The notes under the pieces were generated by a model. That model was not told where the DNA came from. It did not search any database and worked only from the letters and a program-made list of their open reading frames with translations. Made by a program: the position numbers and the translations under genes. This document shows positions 6,560 through 13,130 of a stretch of DNA of 15,085 bases, piece after piece. The stretch's first letter is position 1. Each line of letters starts with the position of its first letter. Origin of the DNA: GSA-30 sp036568765 (GTDB taxonomy: Bacteria; Pseudomonadota; Gammaproteobacteria; Xanthomonadales; Rhodanobacteraceae). The stretch covers positions 1-15,085 of the forward strand of contig NZ_DATCRY010000055.1 of the NCBI RefSeq assembly GCF_036568765.1, written 5' to 3'.

Positions 6560-7669
6560 ATGTCCCAACGTCTTCTCCCGCCTGCGGCCGTGCTGGCCAA
6601 AGGCGCCCTGATCGGCGCGATCTTGGTCACGCTGACGGGTTTGTTCGTATGGGCGGCCGGCTGGCTCAGCCCGTCGCGCGTGTCGCCGGGACGCATCGTC
6701 GATGCCCTGGAAACGCATAACGGTGTGCATTCCGGCGCACGCCGCGCGCACGAGAAAGGACTGTGTGTCGCCGGCTATTTCCAATCGAACGGGCAAGGCG
6801 TAGCCCTGTCCAGGGCGGATGTGTTCGCGCCCGGACGTACGCCGGTATTCGGACGCTTCTCGTTGGGGGTGGGTAACCCGCATTCGCCCGATGGCGTTCC
6901 CGGCTTTCACGCGCTGGCGTTGAGTTTCCAGCAGGGCAATGGCGAGATCTGGCGTACCGCCATGGACGACACGCCCATCTTTCCGGTCGCCACGCCGCAG
7001 GCCTTCATCGATTTCCAGCTGGCCACCGCGCCGGACAAGGCCACTGGCAAACCCGATCCGGCGCGGGCGCAGGCGTACCTGGCCGCGCACCCGGAGACTC
7101 GTGCGTTCATGCAGTGGATGCGCGATGCGCCGTTTGCGGCGAGCTTTGCCGCCAGCACCTACTACTCGATCAACGCCTTTCGTTTTACCGATGCGCAAGG
7201 CCAGACGCGCGCTGTGCGTTGGTCGTTCAAGCCCGAAGCTCCGTTCGTCGCTGTGGACAAAGACAAGCTCGCCGAACTCAACAAAACCCAGCCGAATTTT
7301 CTGTTCAACGATGCGCTGACGCGCCTGGCGCAACAGCCGATGCGTTGGGAGTTATGGGTAACGCTGGCGCAAGCCGGAGATCCGACGAACGATGCCACGC
7401 GGCCCTGGCCGGCCGAACGGCAGCAGGTCGATGTCGGCACGTTGGTACTGGAACGCGCATCGCTCGAAGACGATGGCCCCTGCCGTGACGTGACTTTCGA
7501 TCCGTTGATCCTGCCATCGGGTATCGCGGCGTCCGACGATCCCTTGCTGGCTGCGCGCTCTGCCGCTTATGCCCGTTCCTTCACGCGGCGCGCCGGCGAG
7601 CGTCCGACGCCACCTAGTGCTTTATCCGACGATCCCGCCGCTCGTTCCGTCCTGCAAGGAGCACGGTGA
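6560..7669 (+). CDS. Catalase-like haem peroxidase, membrane-anchored (SrpA type)
   Basis: This 369-residue protein belongs to the short catalase-related (SrpA-like) family and is clearly shorter than classical catalases of about 480 or more residues. A hydrophobic segment at about 12-34 should anchor it with the haem domain in the periplasm. The distal site is visible in SGARRAHEKGLCVAGYF, with His64 as the catalytic His. PVFGRFSLGVGNPHSPD (95-111) carries the conserved Arg and Asn region. The proximal haem-ligand region is SDDPLLAARSAAYARSF, with Arg333 and Tyr337. Short members of this family are better regarded as peroxidases needing an electron donor than as catalases. CAGGAG precedes the ATG. 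The stop overlaps the start of cytochrome b561 (TGATG), so the two are co-translated. It is probably controlled by the divergent ECF sigma factor. Confidence 0.92.
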   Translation: MSQRLLPPAAVLAKGALIGAILVTLTGLFVWAAGWLSPSRVSPGRIVDALETHNGVHSGARRAHEKGLCVAGYFQSNGQGVALSRADVFAPGRTPVFGRFSLGVGNPHSPDGVPGFHALALSFQQGNGEIWRTAMDDTPIFPVATPQAFIDFQLATAPDKATGKPDPARAQAYLAAHPETRAFMQWMRDAPFAASFAASTYYSINAFRFTDAQGQTRAVRWSFKPEAPFVAVDKDKLAELNKTQPNFLFNDALTRLAQQPMRWELWVTLAQAGDPTNDATRPWPAERQQVDVGTLVLERASLEDDGPCRDVTFDPLILPSGIAASDDPLLAARSAAYARSFTRRAGERPTPPSALSDDPAARSVLQGAR

Positions 7670-8214
7670 TGCGCGCACCCATCCGTTTCTCTTTCGCACT
7701 GCGCGCTCTGCACTGGCTGATGGCGCTGATGATTCTGGCGATGTTGTTCATCGGCGTAGGCATGATGTCCACGGCCAGCGATGCACGGCGGTGGTTGTAC
7801 GACCTGCACAAGCCTTTGGGCGTAGCGATTCTTCTGTTGGCGGCGCTGCGCTTGTTCGTGCGTCTGACCACCAAAGCGCCGCCGCTACCGCAGGACTTGC
7901 CTGCGATCCAGAAATGGGCCGCGCATGCATCGCACGCGGTGCTGTATTTTCTGATGTTCGCACTGCCCTTGGTGGGCTGGGCCATGCTGTCGGCCGGCGG
8001 TTACCCGATCAGTTTGTTCGGATCCGCACATCTTCCGCCTATCGCACCGTTGAACGCCGGTCTCTATGCGTTCCTCCATGCTGTGCACGTGAGTCTGGCG
8101 CTGGGCCTGTTTGTTGTCGTACTGGCCCACCTGGGCGCGGCGCTCATGCATGGATTGATCCGGCGGGACGGCGTGTTCTCGGCCATGGCATCGTGGCGTC
8201 GCGGCAGGTTCTAA
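7669..8214 (+). CDS. Cytochrome b561 family protein
   Basis: This 181-residue four-helix membrane cytochrome b of the bacterial b561 (CybB) family oxidises quinol and passes electrons on. Membrane helices lie at about 14-33, 47-65, 88-109 and 134-160. Candidate haem ligands are His15 (RALHWLM), His47 (YDLHKPLG), His137 or His140 (FLHAVHVSL) and His154 (VLAHLGA), giving room for two haems. A GTG directly before the ATG is in frame, but AAGGAG at 7656-7661 with a 7-base spacer favours the ATG at 7669. The start overlaps the peroxidase stop by one base. This tight pairing suggests that the b561 supplies electrons from ubiquinol to the peroxidase, which is inference. It is convergent with the DUF885 gene. 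Confidence 0.93.
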   Translation: MRAPIRFSFALRALHWLMALMILAMLFIGVGMMSTASDARRWLYDLHKPLGVAILLLAALRLFVRLTTKAPPLPQDLPAIQKWAAHASHAVLYFLMFALPLVGWAMLSAGGYPISLFGSAHLPPIAPLNAGLYAFLHAVHVSLALGLFVVVLAHLGAALMHGLIRRDGVFSAMASWRRGRF

Positions 8215-8221
8215 CCGAAGA

Positions 8222-8249
8222 AAGGGCGTGGACTTTCGTGCGCGCCCTT
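8222..8249 (-). terminator. Hairpin between convergent genes, terminator-like for the DUF885 gene
   Basis: AAGGGCG (8222-8228) pairs with CGCCCTT (8243-8249); the stem extends by a G-T and a G-C pair, leaving a 10-base loop. On the minus strand the stem is followed by TTTCTT-like bases partly inside the stem end, so it suits termination after the DUF885 gene better than after cytochrome b561. There is no long T run, so strength is doubtful. Confidence 0.45.
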
Positions 8250-8256
8250 CGGCGGT

Positions 8257-10050
8257 TTACTTGGCAGCCGCCTTGTCGACGACGCAATCGCAGGGAAACT
8301 GCGGTTCGGGACCGCCATCGGCGATAAATCGATCGATGCGTTTTTCAAGCACAGGCAGCGGCACCGAACCCAACGCCAGTACGGTGTCATGGAAATGCCG
8401 GATATCGAACTTGGGTCCCAGATCCTGTTCGGCTTTTCGCCGCAGCTCGAGCAGTTTCAGGTAACCCAGCTCGTAACTGAGTGCCTGTCCGGGCCAGCTG
8501 ATGTAGCGGTCGACTTCGTTGGCGATCTCACGCTCCGACAGCGCGGTGTTCTGGGTCATGAAATCGATCGCTTGCTGTCGCGACCAGCCCAGATGATGGA
8601 TGCCGGTATCGACCACCAGACGACTGGCGCGCCACATCTGGTAGGTGAGGTAGCCGAAGCGCTCGTAAGGTGTCTTGTAGATGCCCATCTCGTTGCCGAG
8701 GTATTCGGCGTACAGCCCCCAACCCTCGCCGTAGGCGGAGATGTAACCGGTGCGGCGGAAGTCGGGCTGACCGCGTTGTTCCTGGGCCAGAGCCAATTGC
8801 AAAGCATGGCCGGGCATGGATTCGTGGAGCGTCAGTGCCGGCATGTTGTACAGCGGGCGCGAGGGCAGATCGTAAGTGTTGACCAGGTAAGTGCTGGCGC
8901 CGCCACGACCCGAGGTGTAGTACGGCGCGATGTCGTCAGGCACGGGCACGATCGCAAAACGCTGCCGCGGCAAGCGACCGAAATAGCGCCCGAGTTGCGC
9001 GTCGACCTGCTTGGCTACCCAGGCCGTGCGCATCAGGAGTTCGTCGGGCGTCTTGGCATAGAACTGCGGATCGGTGCGCAGGAAGTGCAGGAAATCGGCG
9101 AAGCTGCCCTTGAAGCCTGTTTCCTGCATGGTCTTGACCATGTCCGCGTGGATCTTGGCGACCAGGTCCAGGCCCACCTGGTGGATCGCACCGGGATCCA
9201 GGTCCAGCGTGGTGTATTCGATGATCTGTTGGCGATACCAGGCCTTGCCATCCGGCATCGCTTCGGCGGCCAGGGTGGTCCGGGCCTTGGGAACGTACTC
9301 CTCGCGGAAGAACTTCAACAGCCGGGCGTAGGCGGGAACGACTTCGTCGGCAACGATCTGACGCGCTCGTGTGCGCAGTTGTTCCGCTTCGGCGGGATCG
9401 ATGGACGAGGGCAGGGTGGCGAAGGGCTTATAGAAGCTGCTTCGCGTCGGATCCTTCAGCTCTGCCACCGCGGCGATCGAGACATCGCGCCCGTTGAGTA
9501 CTTCGCGCGGCACACTGAAGCCGCGCGCCAAACCATCGCGCATATTGTCGATCTGCTGGCCGAAATATGCCGGAATCTCGCCGAGGCGGTCCAGGTATTC
9601 GCGATAGTCCTTCGCGCTATGCAAGTTGTCGCCATCGAGCTGATAACCCAGGTCGCTCCAGAAGGCCGAGTCGCTGTTGAACGGCATCTGCCATTGCTTG
9701 AACTGCTGGGCAGCCAGCAGGTTCTGGATCTGCGCGCGGTACACGGCGTAGTTGATCTGCTCTTCCGGCGAAAGTTGTTTCGGATCCACGCCGTCAAGCT
9801 GCTTGAGCACTTGCTGCCAGCGGTTCTGCCGTTGCAACTGGCTGCCGGCGTCGACACGATCGAGACGGCCGTCATTGAGCTGGGCTTCGCCGGAGGGCAG
9901 GATACCGACCTGGCCGTTGCGCCAGGCCCATTCCTGCGTATAGATTTGATGGAATCTGGCATCGGCGTCCTTCGAGGTGTCGGCCCATGCCGTCATGCTC
10001 ATGCTCAAACCGGCCAAGGCCACGCAGATGGCTCTGCTTACGCTATTCAC
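8257..10050 (-). CDS. Exported DUF885 family protein, putative metallopeptidase
   Basis: This 597-residue DUF885 protein has the HESMPGH zinc-binding motif with His409, Glu410 and His415. EGWGLYAEYLG (442-452) probably supplies the third ligand, and GRGGASTYLVNTYD (381-394) precedes the motif. The family is annotated as putative zinc peptidases and substrates are mostly unknown. I chose the GTG at 10050: GGGGAA at 10058-10063 precedes it by 7 bases, and it places a textbook signal peptide at residues 1-23 (Arg6, hydrophobic core, cleavage after AWA). The frame is open further upstream, with an ATG at 10086, but that has no ribosome site and would bury the signal peptide. The short Cys-rich tail CDC at 587-589 is unusual. 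It lies 79 bp downstream of the methyltransferase gene on the same strand and may be co-transcribed. Confidence 0.92.
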   Translation of the reverse strand: MNSVSRAICVALAGLSMSMTAWADTSKDADARFHQIYTQEWAWRNGQVGILPSGEAQLNDGRLDRVDAGSQLQRQNRWQQVLKQLDGVDPKQLSPEEQINYAVYRAQIQNLLAAQQFKQWQMPFNSDSAFWSDLGYQLDGDNLHSAKDYREYLDRLGEIPAYFGQQIDNMRDGLARGFSVPREVLNGRDVSIAAVAELKDPTRSSFYKPFATLPSSIDPAEAEQLRTRARQIVADEVVPAYARLLKFFREEYVPKARTTLAAEAMPDGKAWYRQQIIEYTTLDLDPGAIHQVGLDLVAKIHADMVKTMQETGFKGSFADFLHFLRTDPQFYAKTPDELLMRTAWVAKQVDAQLGRYFGRLPRQRFAIVPVPDDIAPYYTSGRGGASTYLVNTYDLPSRPLYNMPALTLHESMPGHALQLALAQEQRGQPDFRRTGYISAYGEGWGLYAEYLGNEMGIYKTPYERFGYLTYQMWRASRLVVDTGIHHLGWSRQQAIDFMTQNTALSEREIANEVDRYISWPGQALSYELGYLKLLELRRKAEQDLGPKFDIRHFHDTVLALGSVPLPVLEKRIDRFIADGGPEPQFPCDCVVDKAAAK

Positions 10051-10129
10051 TCGATGATTCCCCGCGCTGATCGCACCGGCCCGCATGATGGCATGTTCTG
10101 GCACATGCCTCGGCAAGGGGTGACGAAAG

Positions 10130-10873
10130 TCAGGGGGTAGCGGGCTTTCTTGCGCTGAAACCGATGATGGGCGGAAACGACATGAAGGTCATCCAGAAAG
10201 CCTGCTGTGTCACGGCGGGATCCAGGAAGGGCCCTTGCCAGCGAAAGTCCACAAAGCCGGCCTCCCGAAATGCGTTCTCATAGGTCGAAGGCGCCAGATA
10301 ATAGTTGTCGAAACCGAACGCTTCGTCCTCGCACAGCAAGGTGTAATGAATCGGATTTCCTTCGCGGAGCCGCCGTTGCCCGGTACGCAGCAGGCCGTAT
10401 TTCCGATAGCGCTCGTCGTCGAAAAGCCTCTGCATGGGGTTGTCGTTGAGACCGATGAACCGGCCTCCGGGGCGGAGGTTGACGAAGGCGGCGCGCACAA
10501 AGCGCAGCAGCTCCTCGGCGGAACGGGCGTAATTGAGCAGGAAGATCCCCAGGGCCAGATCGTAGTCGCCCAGCTTCTGCAGCTTGCCGACATCCTCGAT
10601 CGCGTAATGGCAGCCAAGCGGATAGGCGACCTCCATGGCCTGCGCCAGGGCGATCATTTCGCCGGACACATCGATGCCATGGGTGAGGGTTGCGCCGTGG
10701 CTCTGCAATAACCGGGTATACGTGCCCTCGCCGCAGGCCAGATCGAGTACCGACAAGCCCTCGATCTTGCCGCACAGACGCAGCAAGGTGTAGCGCTCGA
10801 CCCATATTCTGAAAGGCAATTGCTTGGACCGGCGATATTGCCGGGCGATCTTGTCGTAGACAGCCTCTTCCAT
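10130..10873 (-). CDS. Class I SAM-dependent methyltransferase
   Basis: This 247-residue protein has a Rossmann-fold methyltransferase core. Motif I is VLDLACGEGTYTRLL (42-56) and the ribose-binding acid is Asp68 in HGIDVSGEMI. A motif IV-like DYDLALGIFLLNY lies near 103-115, and LRPGGRFIG follows. The N-terminal YDKIARQYRRSKQLPFR resembles small-molecule N- or O-methyltransferases, but the substrate cannot be called. AGGAG lies 8 bases before the ATG. It is followed by the DUF885 gene and preceded by the WYL regulator gene, all on the minus strand. Nothing in the neighbourhood reveals a pathway. Confidence 0.88.
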   Translation of the reverse strand: MEEAVYDKIARQYRRSKQLPFRIWVERYTLLRLCGKIEGLSVLDLACGEGTYTRLLQSHGATLTHGIDVSGEMIALAQAMEVAYPLGCHYAIEDVGKLQKLGDYDLALGIFLLNYARSAEELLRFVRAAFVNLRPGGRFIGLNDNPMQRLFDDERYRKYGLLRTGQRRLREGNPIHYTLLCEDEAFGFDNYYLAPSTYENAFREAGFVDFRWQGPFLDPAVTQQAFWMTFMSFPPIIGFSARKPATP

Positions 10874-10944
10874 GGCCCGAACTCCTGCGCGATAGGCGAA
10901 CTATGCATCGACCTATCGATCGGTGGCCGAGGAGCTTGCGTGAG

Positions 10945-11649
10945 TTACTCCATCGCGGTGTATTCGTTGCGTACCGATTGCAGGTAAGCATCGAGATCGC
11001 GACCTTCCACTTCCACGAAACGCTCGCCGGTGCCGATGCATTGGCCGATCCGGTCGGGGCGGAAGTTGCGGAAGCCGGTGCGCAGCCGGCACCAGGCACC
11101 GAGCGTCCAAGCGCCGCCCCAGAAGGCCAAGCATAGGGGCTCGATATCGCGGCTACTGTAGCGACCGGCCTCGTCGCGGTATTCCAAACGGAGCACTTGG
11201 TTGTCGGCGATCGCGGCATGAAGGCGGTCGATCAAACCCTGGAAATCGCTTTTTGCCTGGTCCTTCCAGATCGGCGCATAGATGCGCGTGCGCGACGAGC
11301 GCTCACGCAGATCGGCCGGCAGCACGGCCTCGATCTTCAGCAGCGCTGCCTTGGCGCCTTCGGCCAAGCGCTCGCCAGCGAAGGCACGGACAAAACGCGT
11401 GCCCACCACCAGTGCTTCGAGTTCGTCGGCGGTAAACATCAGTGGGGGAATGTCCGAGCCCTTGCGCAGGACATAGCCCACGCCGGCCTCGCCTTCGATC
11501 GGCACGCCGGACAACTGCAAGTCCGCCACGTCGCGATAGACCGTGCGCAAGGAGACGTCGAGCGTCTCCGCCAGCTGTCGCGCCGGCAATGCCGTGCGAC
11601 GCCCGCGCAGGGCGTGGATAATGAGGAAAAGGCGGTCGGCACGACGCAT
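10945..11649 (-). CDS. YafY-type helix-turn-helix/WYL-domain transcriptional regulator
   Basis: This 234-residue regulator has an N-terminal DeoR-like helix-turn-helix at about 3-62 (MRRADRLFLIIHALR, then TALPARQLAETLDVSLRTVYRD). It has a C-terminal WYL-type sensor domain at about 135-205, where the WYL tripeptide is replaced by WTL in GGAWTLGAWCRLR and is followed by FRNFRPDRIG. WYL domains sense small ligands or nucleic acids; many YafY proteins act on their own neighbourhood. A GTG at 11691 is in frame but lies inside a palindrome, so I chose the ATG at 11649, which gives the normal N terminus of the family. No good ribosome site is visible. A perfect palindrome lies 24-40 bp upstream and is a likely operator. 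The GFA gene ends 76 bp upstream on the same strand. Confidence 0.9.
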   Translation of the reverse strand: MRRADRLFLIIHALRGRRTALPARQLAETLDVSLRTVYRDVADLQLSGVPIEGEAGVGYVLRKGSDIPPLMFTADELEALVVGTRFVRAFAGERLAEGAKAALLKIEAVLPADLRERSSRTRIYAPIWKDQAKSDFQGLIDRLHAAIADNQVLRLEYRDEAGRYSSRDIEPLCLAFWGGAWTLGAWCRLRTGFRNFRPDRIGQCIGTGERFVEVEGRDLDAYLQSVRNEYTAME

Positions 11650-11672
11650 GCGTACATCATGACCGATCCGAA

Positions 11673-11689
11673 GTCGCAAGACTTGCGAC
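11673..11689. promoter_or_regulatory. Perfect palindrome before the WYL regulator gene, candidate operator
   Basis: GTCGCAAG (11673-11680), one base, and CTTGCGAC (11682-11689) form a perfect 17-bp palindrome. It is loosely framed by CATGACC (11658-11664) and GGTCATG (11693-11699), a further 7-bp inverted pair with uneven distances. The position, just upstream of the regulator start and downstream of the GFA stop, fits autoregulation or a stop hairpin. The lack of a T run and the short loop argue against a terminator. Confidence 0.55.
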
Positions 11690-11725
11690 ACAGGTCATGG
11701 ACAATGGACGAATGCGTCGCCATGG

Positions 11726-12130
11726 CTACAGATGCCGCGTTTCGGCAGGGGCATTCTGCCAATTGTCGTCGCGACCATCCGAATAATGAACCGGCGAGCT
11801 CGCCAGTTCCTCGTCGCTCGCATCGTCCAGGCAAGCCACGTTGATGGCTATAAAATCGCCGCCCAGGATATCCAGGTGGCCACGCTCGAAGGCATGTACG
11901 CCGCAGTGCTTGCAGAACAGGTGCTGCATGCTGTTAGTGCCGAACCGGTAATCGCTCAGCGCTTCCTCGCCGGCAAGCAGGCGGAACGCATCGGGCTTGA
12001 CCAGGGTGCCCCATTGCCGGCTCTTGCCGCAGTAAGAGCAATTGCACTTGCCGGTTCCGGCAGCCAGATCGAGGTCCGCTTCGTAGCGGATCGCGCCGCA
12101 GTGGCAACTGCCTTTGTATGTCTTGAGCAT
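11726..12130 (-). CDS. GFA (Mss4-like) family zinc protein
   Basis: This 134-residue protein is of the GFA family, named after the glutathione-dependent formaldehyde-activating enzyme, although most members have no proven reaction. The zinc-binding pattern is complete: Cys9 and Cys11 in GSCHCGAI, Cys29, Cys31 and Cys34 in KCNCSYCG, and Cys73 and Cys76 in FCKHCG. The length is typical. GGAG lies 8 bases before the ATG and is itself made by the last codons of the upstream 61-residue gene, whose stop is 3 bases away. It therefore belongs to a tight operon with the 61-residue protein and the DJ-1-like protein. A role in handling reactive carbonyls is plausible but unproven. Confidence 0.92.
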   Translation of the reverse strand: MLKTYKGSCHCGAIRYEADLDLAAGTGKCNCSYCGKSRQWGTLVKPDAFRLLAGEEALSDYRFGTNSMQHLFCKHCGVHAFERGHLDILGGDFIAINVACLDDASDEELASSPVHYSDGRDDNWQNAPAETRHL

Positions 12131-12133
12131 GCA

Positions 12134-12319
12134 TCAATCTCCAGAGCGACGACGGTGCCGGAACAGTCCGGCTACCAATGCAAACAACATCATGGGCCGC
12201 CTCTTGGCGGCGGTCCGGTCCTGCCTGGCGAGTAAGCGATACTGGCCCTCGACCAGCATCCCACGCAGTTGGAGGGGGCGATAGGCGGAAGTCAGTGCGC
12301 GTTGCCATGCTTTGTCCAT
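12134..12319 (-). CDS. Small basic protein of unknown function (61 residues)
   Basis: I do not recognise this protein. It is strongly basic (12 Arg, 2 Lys against 4 acidic residues) and has a short hydrophobic run PMMLFALVAGLF (42-53) between the basic clusters KRR (39-41) and RHRRR (54-58). The gene looks real because of its setting. GAGGAA at 12326-12331 lies 6 bases before the ATG and overlaps the stop codon of the DJ-1-like gene. Its own last codons carry the ribosome site of the GFA gene, which begins 3 bases after its stop. It could be a membrane-associated or nucleic-acid-binding small protein. The hydrophobic run is short for a full transmembrane helix. Confidence 0.6.
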   Translation of the reverse strand: MDKAWQRALTSAYRPLQLRGMLVEGQYRLLARQDRTAAKRRPMMLFALVAGLFRHRRRSGD

Positions 12320-12329
12320 AAGGGTTTCC

Positions 12330-12935
12330 TCAGGCCACGGCTTGTCCGCCCAACCACGGCGGCGGCGTGGCGTGCTTGAACATGCGGTACCAGTGCTCGC
12401 GGTCCAGGGGGCTGTAGAGGTCCAGCGTCCGGATCACTTCGCGGGCAAATTCGACGCTGCCCAGATGACTGGCGGTAATGACACGGTCCTGGCTCACCGC
12501 CAGGGCCTGCGTGTCGTAGCGCTCCTCGCCGCTGTAGCGAGGCAGATGCAGGGCCACCTGACCGGGCCAGCTGGCGGTATGACGGCGCCCCTCGAGCAAG
12601 CCGGCGTGGGCCAGTACAAGTACGGCCGAGTCGATGGCGGCGATAGTGGCGCCAGACTGATGCAAGTGAGCGACCGCATCGATCAGCTCGGGCGATTGCC
12701 GACGTTCCCATAGATGGCCGCCAGGTAGGATCAACAGCGCTGTCGACCTGATATCCAGCTCGTCCAGGGTCAGCTCGGGCAGTACGCGCACGCCGGCCAT
12801 GGACAGTACCGGCTGCATCGAGAAACCGACGGTACGCAGCTGCCAATCGCCAGGCCGGCGGATTTCGCACAGGGCCAGCGCGGCATGCCAGTCGGCGAAG
12901 CCGTCGAAAGCCAGAAAATAAACGGTGTTTCGCAT
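12330..12935 (-). CDS. DJ-1/PfpI (glutamine amidotransferase-like) protein with Asp at the nucleophile position
   Basis: This 201-residue protein has the DJ-1/PfpI flavodoxin-like fold. The family landmarks are VYFLAFDGFADWHAALAL (5-22), ALLILPGGHLWE (66-77) and TIAAIDSAVLVLAHAGLLEGRRHTAS (97-122). In most members the elbow after IAAI is a Cys; here it is Asp102, so the usual Cys chemistry (glyoxalase, deglycase or protease-like) should be lost or changed. The acidic position before it (Glu in DJ-1) corresponds roughly to Asp11. I chose the ATG at 12935 because GGAGGGAG precedes it closely; the frame is open to 12986. The gene is first in a tight operon with the 61-residue protein and the GFA protein, and an inverted repeat lies 44 bp upstream of its start. 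Confidence 0.88.
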   Translation of the reverse strand: MRNTVYFLAFDGFADWHAALALCEIRRPGDWQLRTVGFSMQPVLSMAGVRVLPELTLDELDIRSTALLILPGGHLWERRQSPELIDAVAHLHQSGATIAAIDSAVLVLAHAGLLEGRRHTASWPGQVALHLPRYSGEERYDTQALAVSQDRVITASHLGSVEFAREVIRTLDLYSPLDREHWYRMFKHATPPPWLGGQAVA

Positions 12936-12978
12936 GACGTCTCCCTCCGCGTGGTGGCGCCCATAGTGGAGGGGGGAT

Positions 12979-12998
12979 GCTGCCAACGTGTTGTCAGC
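12979..12998. promoter_or_regulatory. Inverted repeat before the DJ-1-like operon, candidate operator
   Basis: GCTGCCAAC (12979-12987) and GTTGTCAGC (12990-12998) form an inverted repeat with one mismatch around a 2-base spacer. It lies 44 bp upstream of the DJ-1-like start and 132 bp upstream of fbp. Its sequence differs from the palindrome before the WYL regulator, so the same protein need not bind both. Confidence 0.45.
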
Positions 12999-13130
12999 AG
13001 GGGCGGGGCCCGAGCTCCCTTTTTAGGAGGCGAGTGGGGAGGAGTGAGAAGTGAGCAAGGGCACAGCCCCTCTGGCCGCATTCACCCCCGACCCCTCAAA
13101 ATAAGCCACCACTTTCCACCGACCCAGCGA
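12999..13130. other. Intergenic leader between the DJ-1-like gene and fbp
   Basis: The whole divergent gap is 195 bp (12936-13130). Beyond the inverted repeat it holds a purine-rich stretch with two Shine-Dalgarno-like blocks (AGGAGG near 13025, GGAGG near 13039), neither followed by a usable reading frame. There is also a weak 5-bp hairpin followed by TTTTT at 13005-13024. I see no convincing promoter for fbp in it. Confidence 0.35.

Noticed and set aside
8389..10140. Long plus-strand frame of 583 codons opposite the DUF885 gene
   Set aside because: High-GC antisense shadow: no recognisable domain, no ribosome site, and the minus strand carries a complete signal peptide and metal motif.
11673..11689. 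The palindrome after the GFA gene as a transcription terminator
   Set aside because: A one-base loop cannot fold as a normal hairpin of that length without losing pairs, and no T run follows.
12292..12870. Long minus-strand frame of 192 codons across the DJ-1-like region
   Set aside because: It is an out-of-frame shadow of the DJ-1-like gene, arginine-rich with no family pattern, while the other frame has clear DJ-1 motifs and a ribosome site.
13005..13024. Hairpin plus TTTTT before fbp as a rho-independent terminator
   Set aside because: The stem is 5 bp with a wobble pair, and no plus-strand gene upstream would need terminating. Mentioned only as a leader feature.
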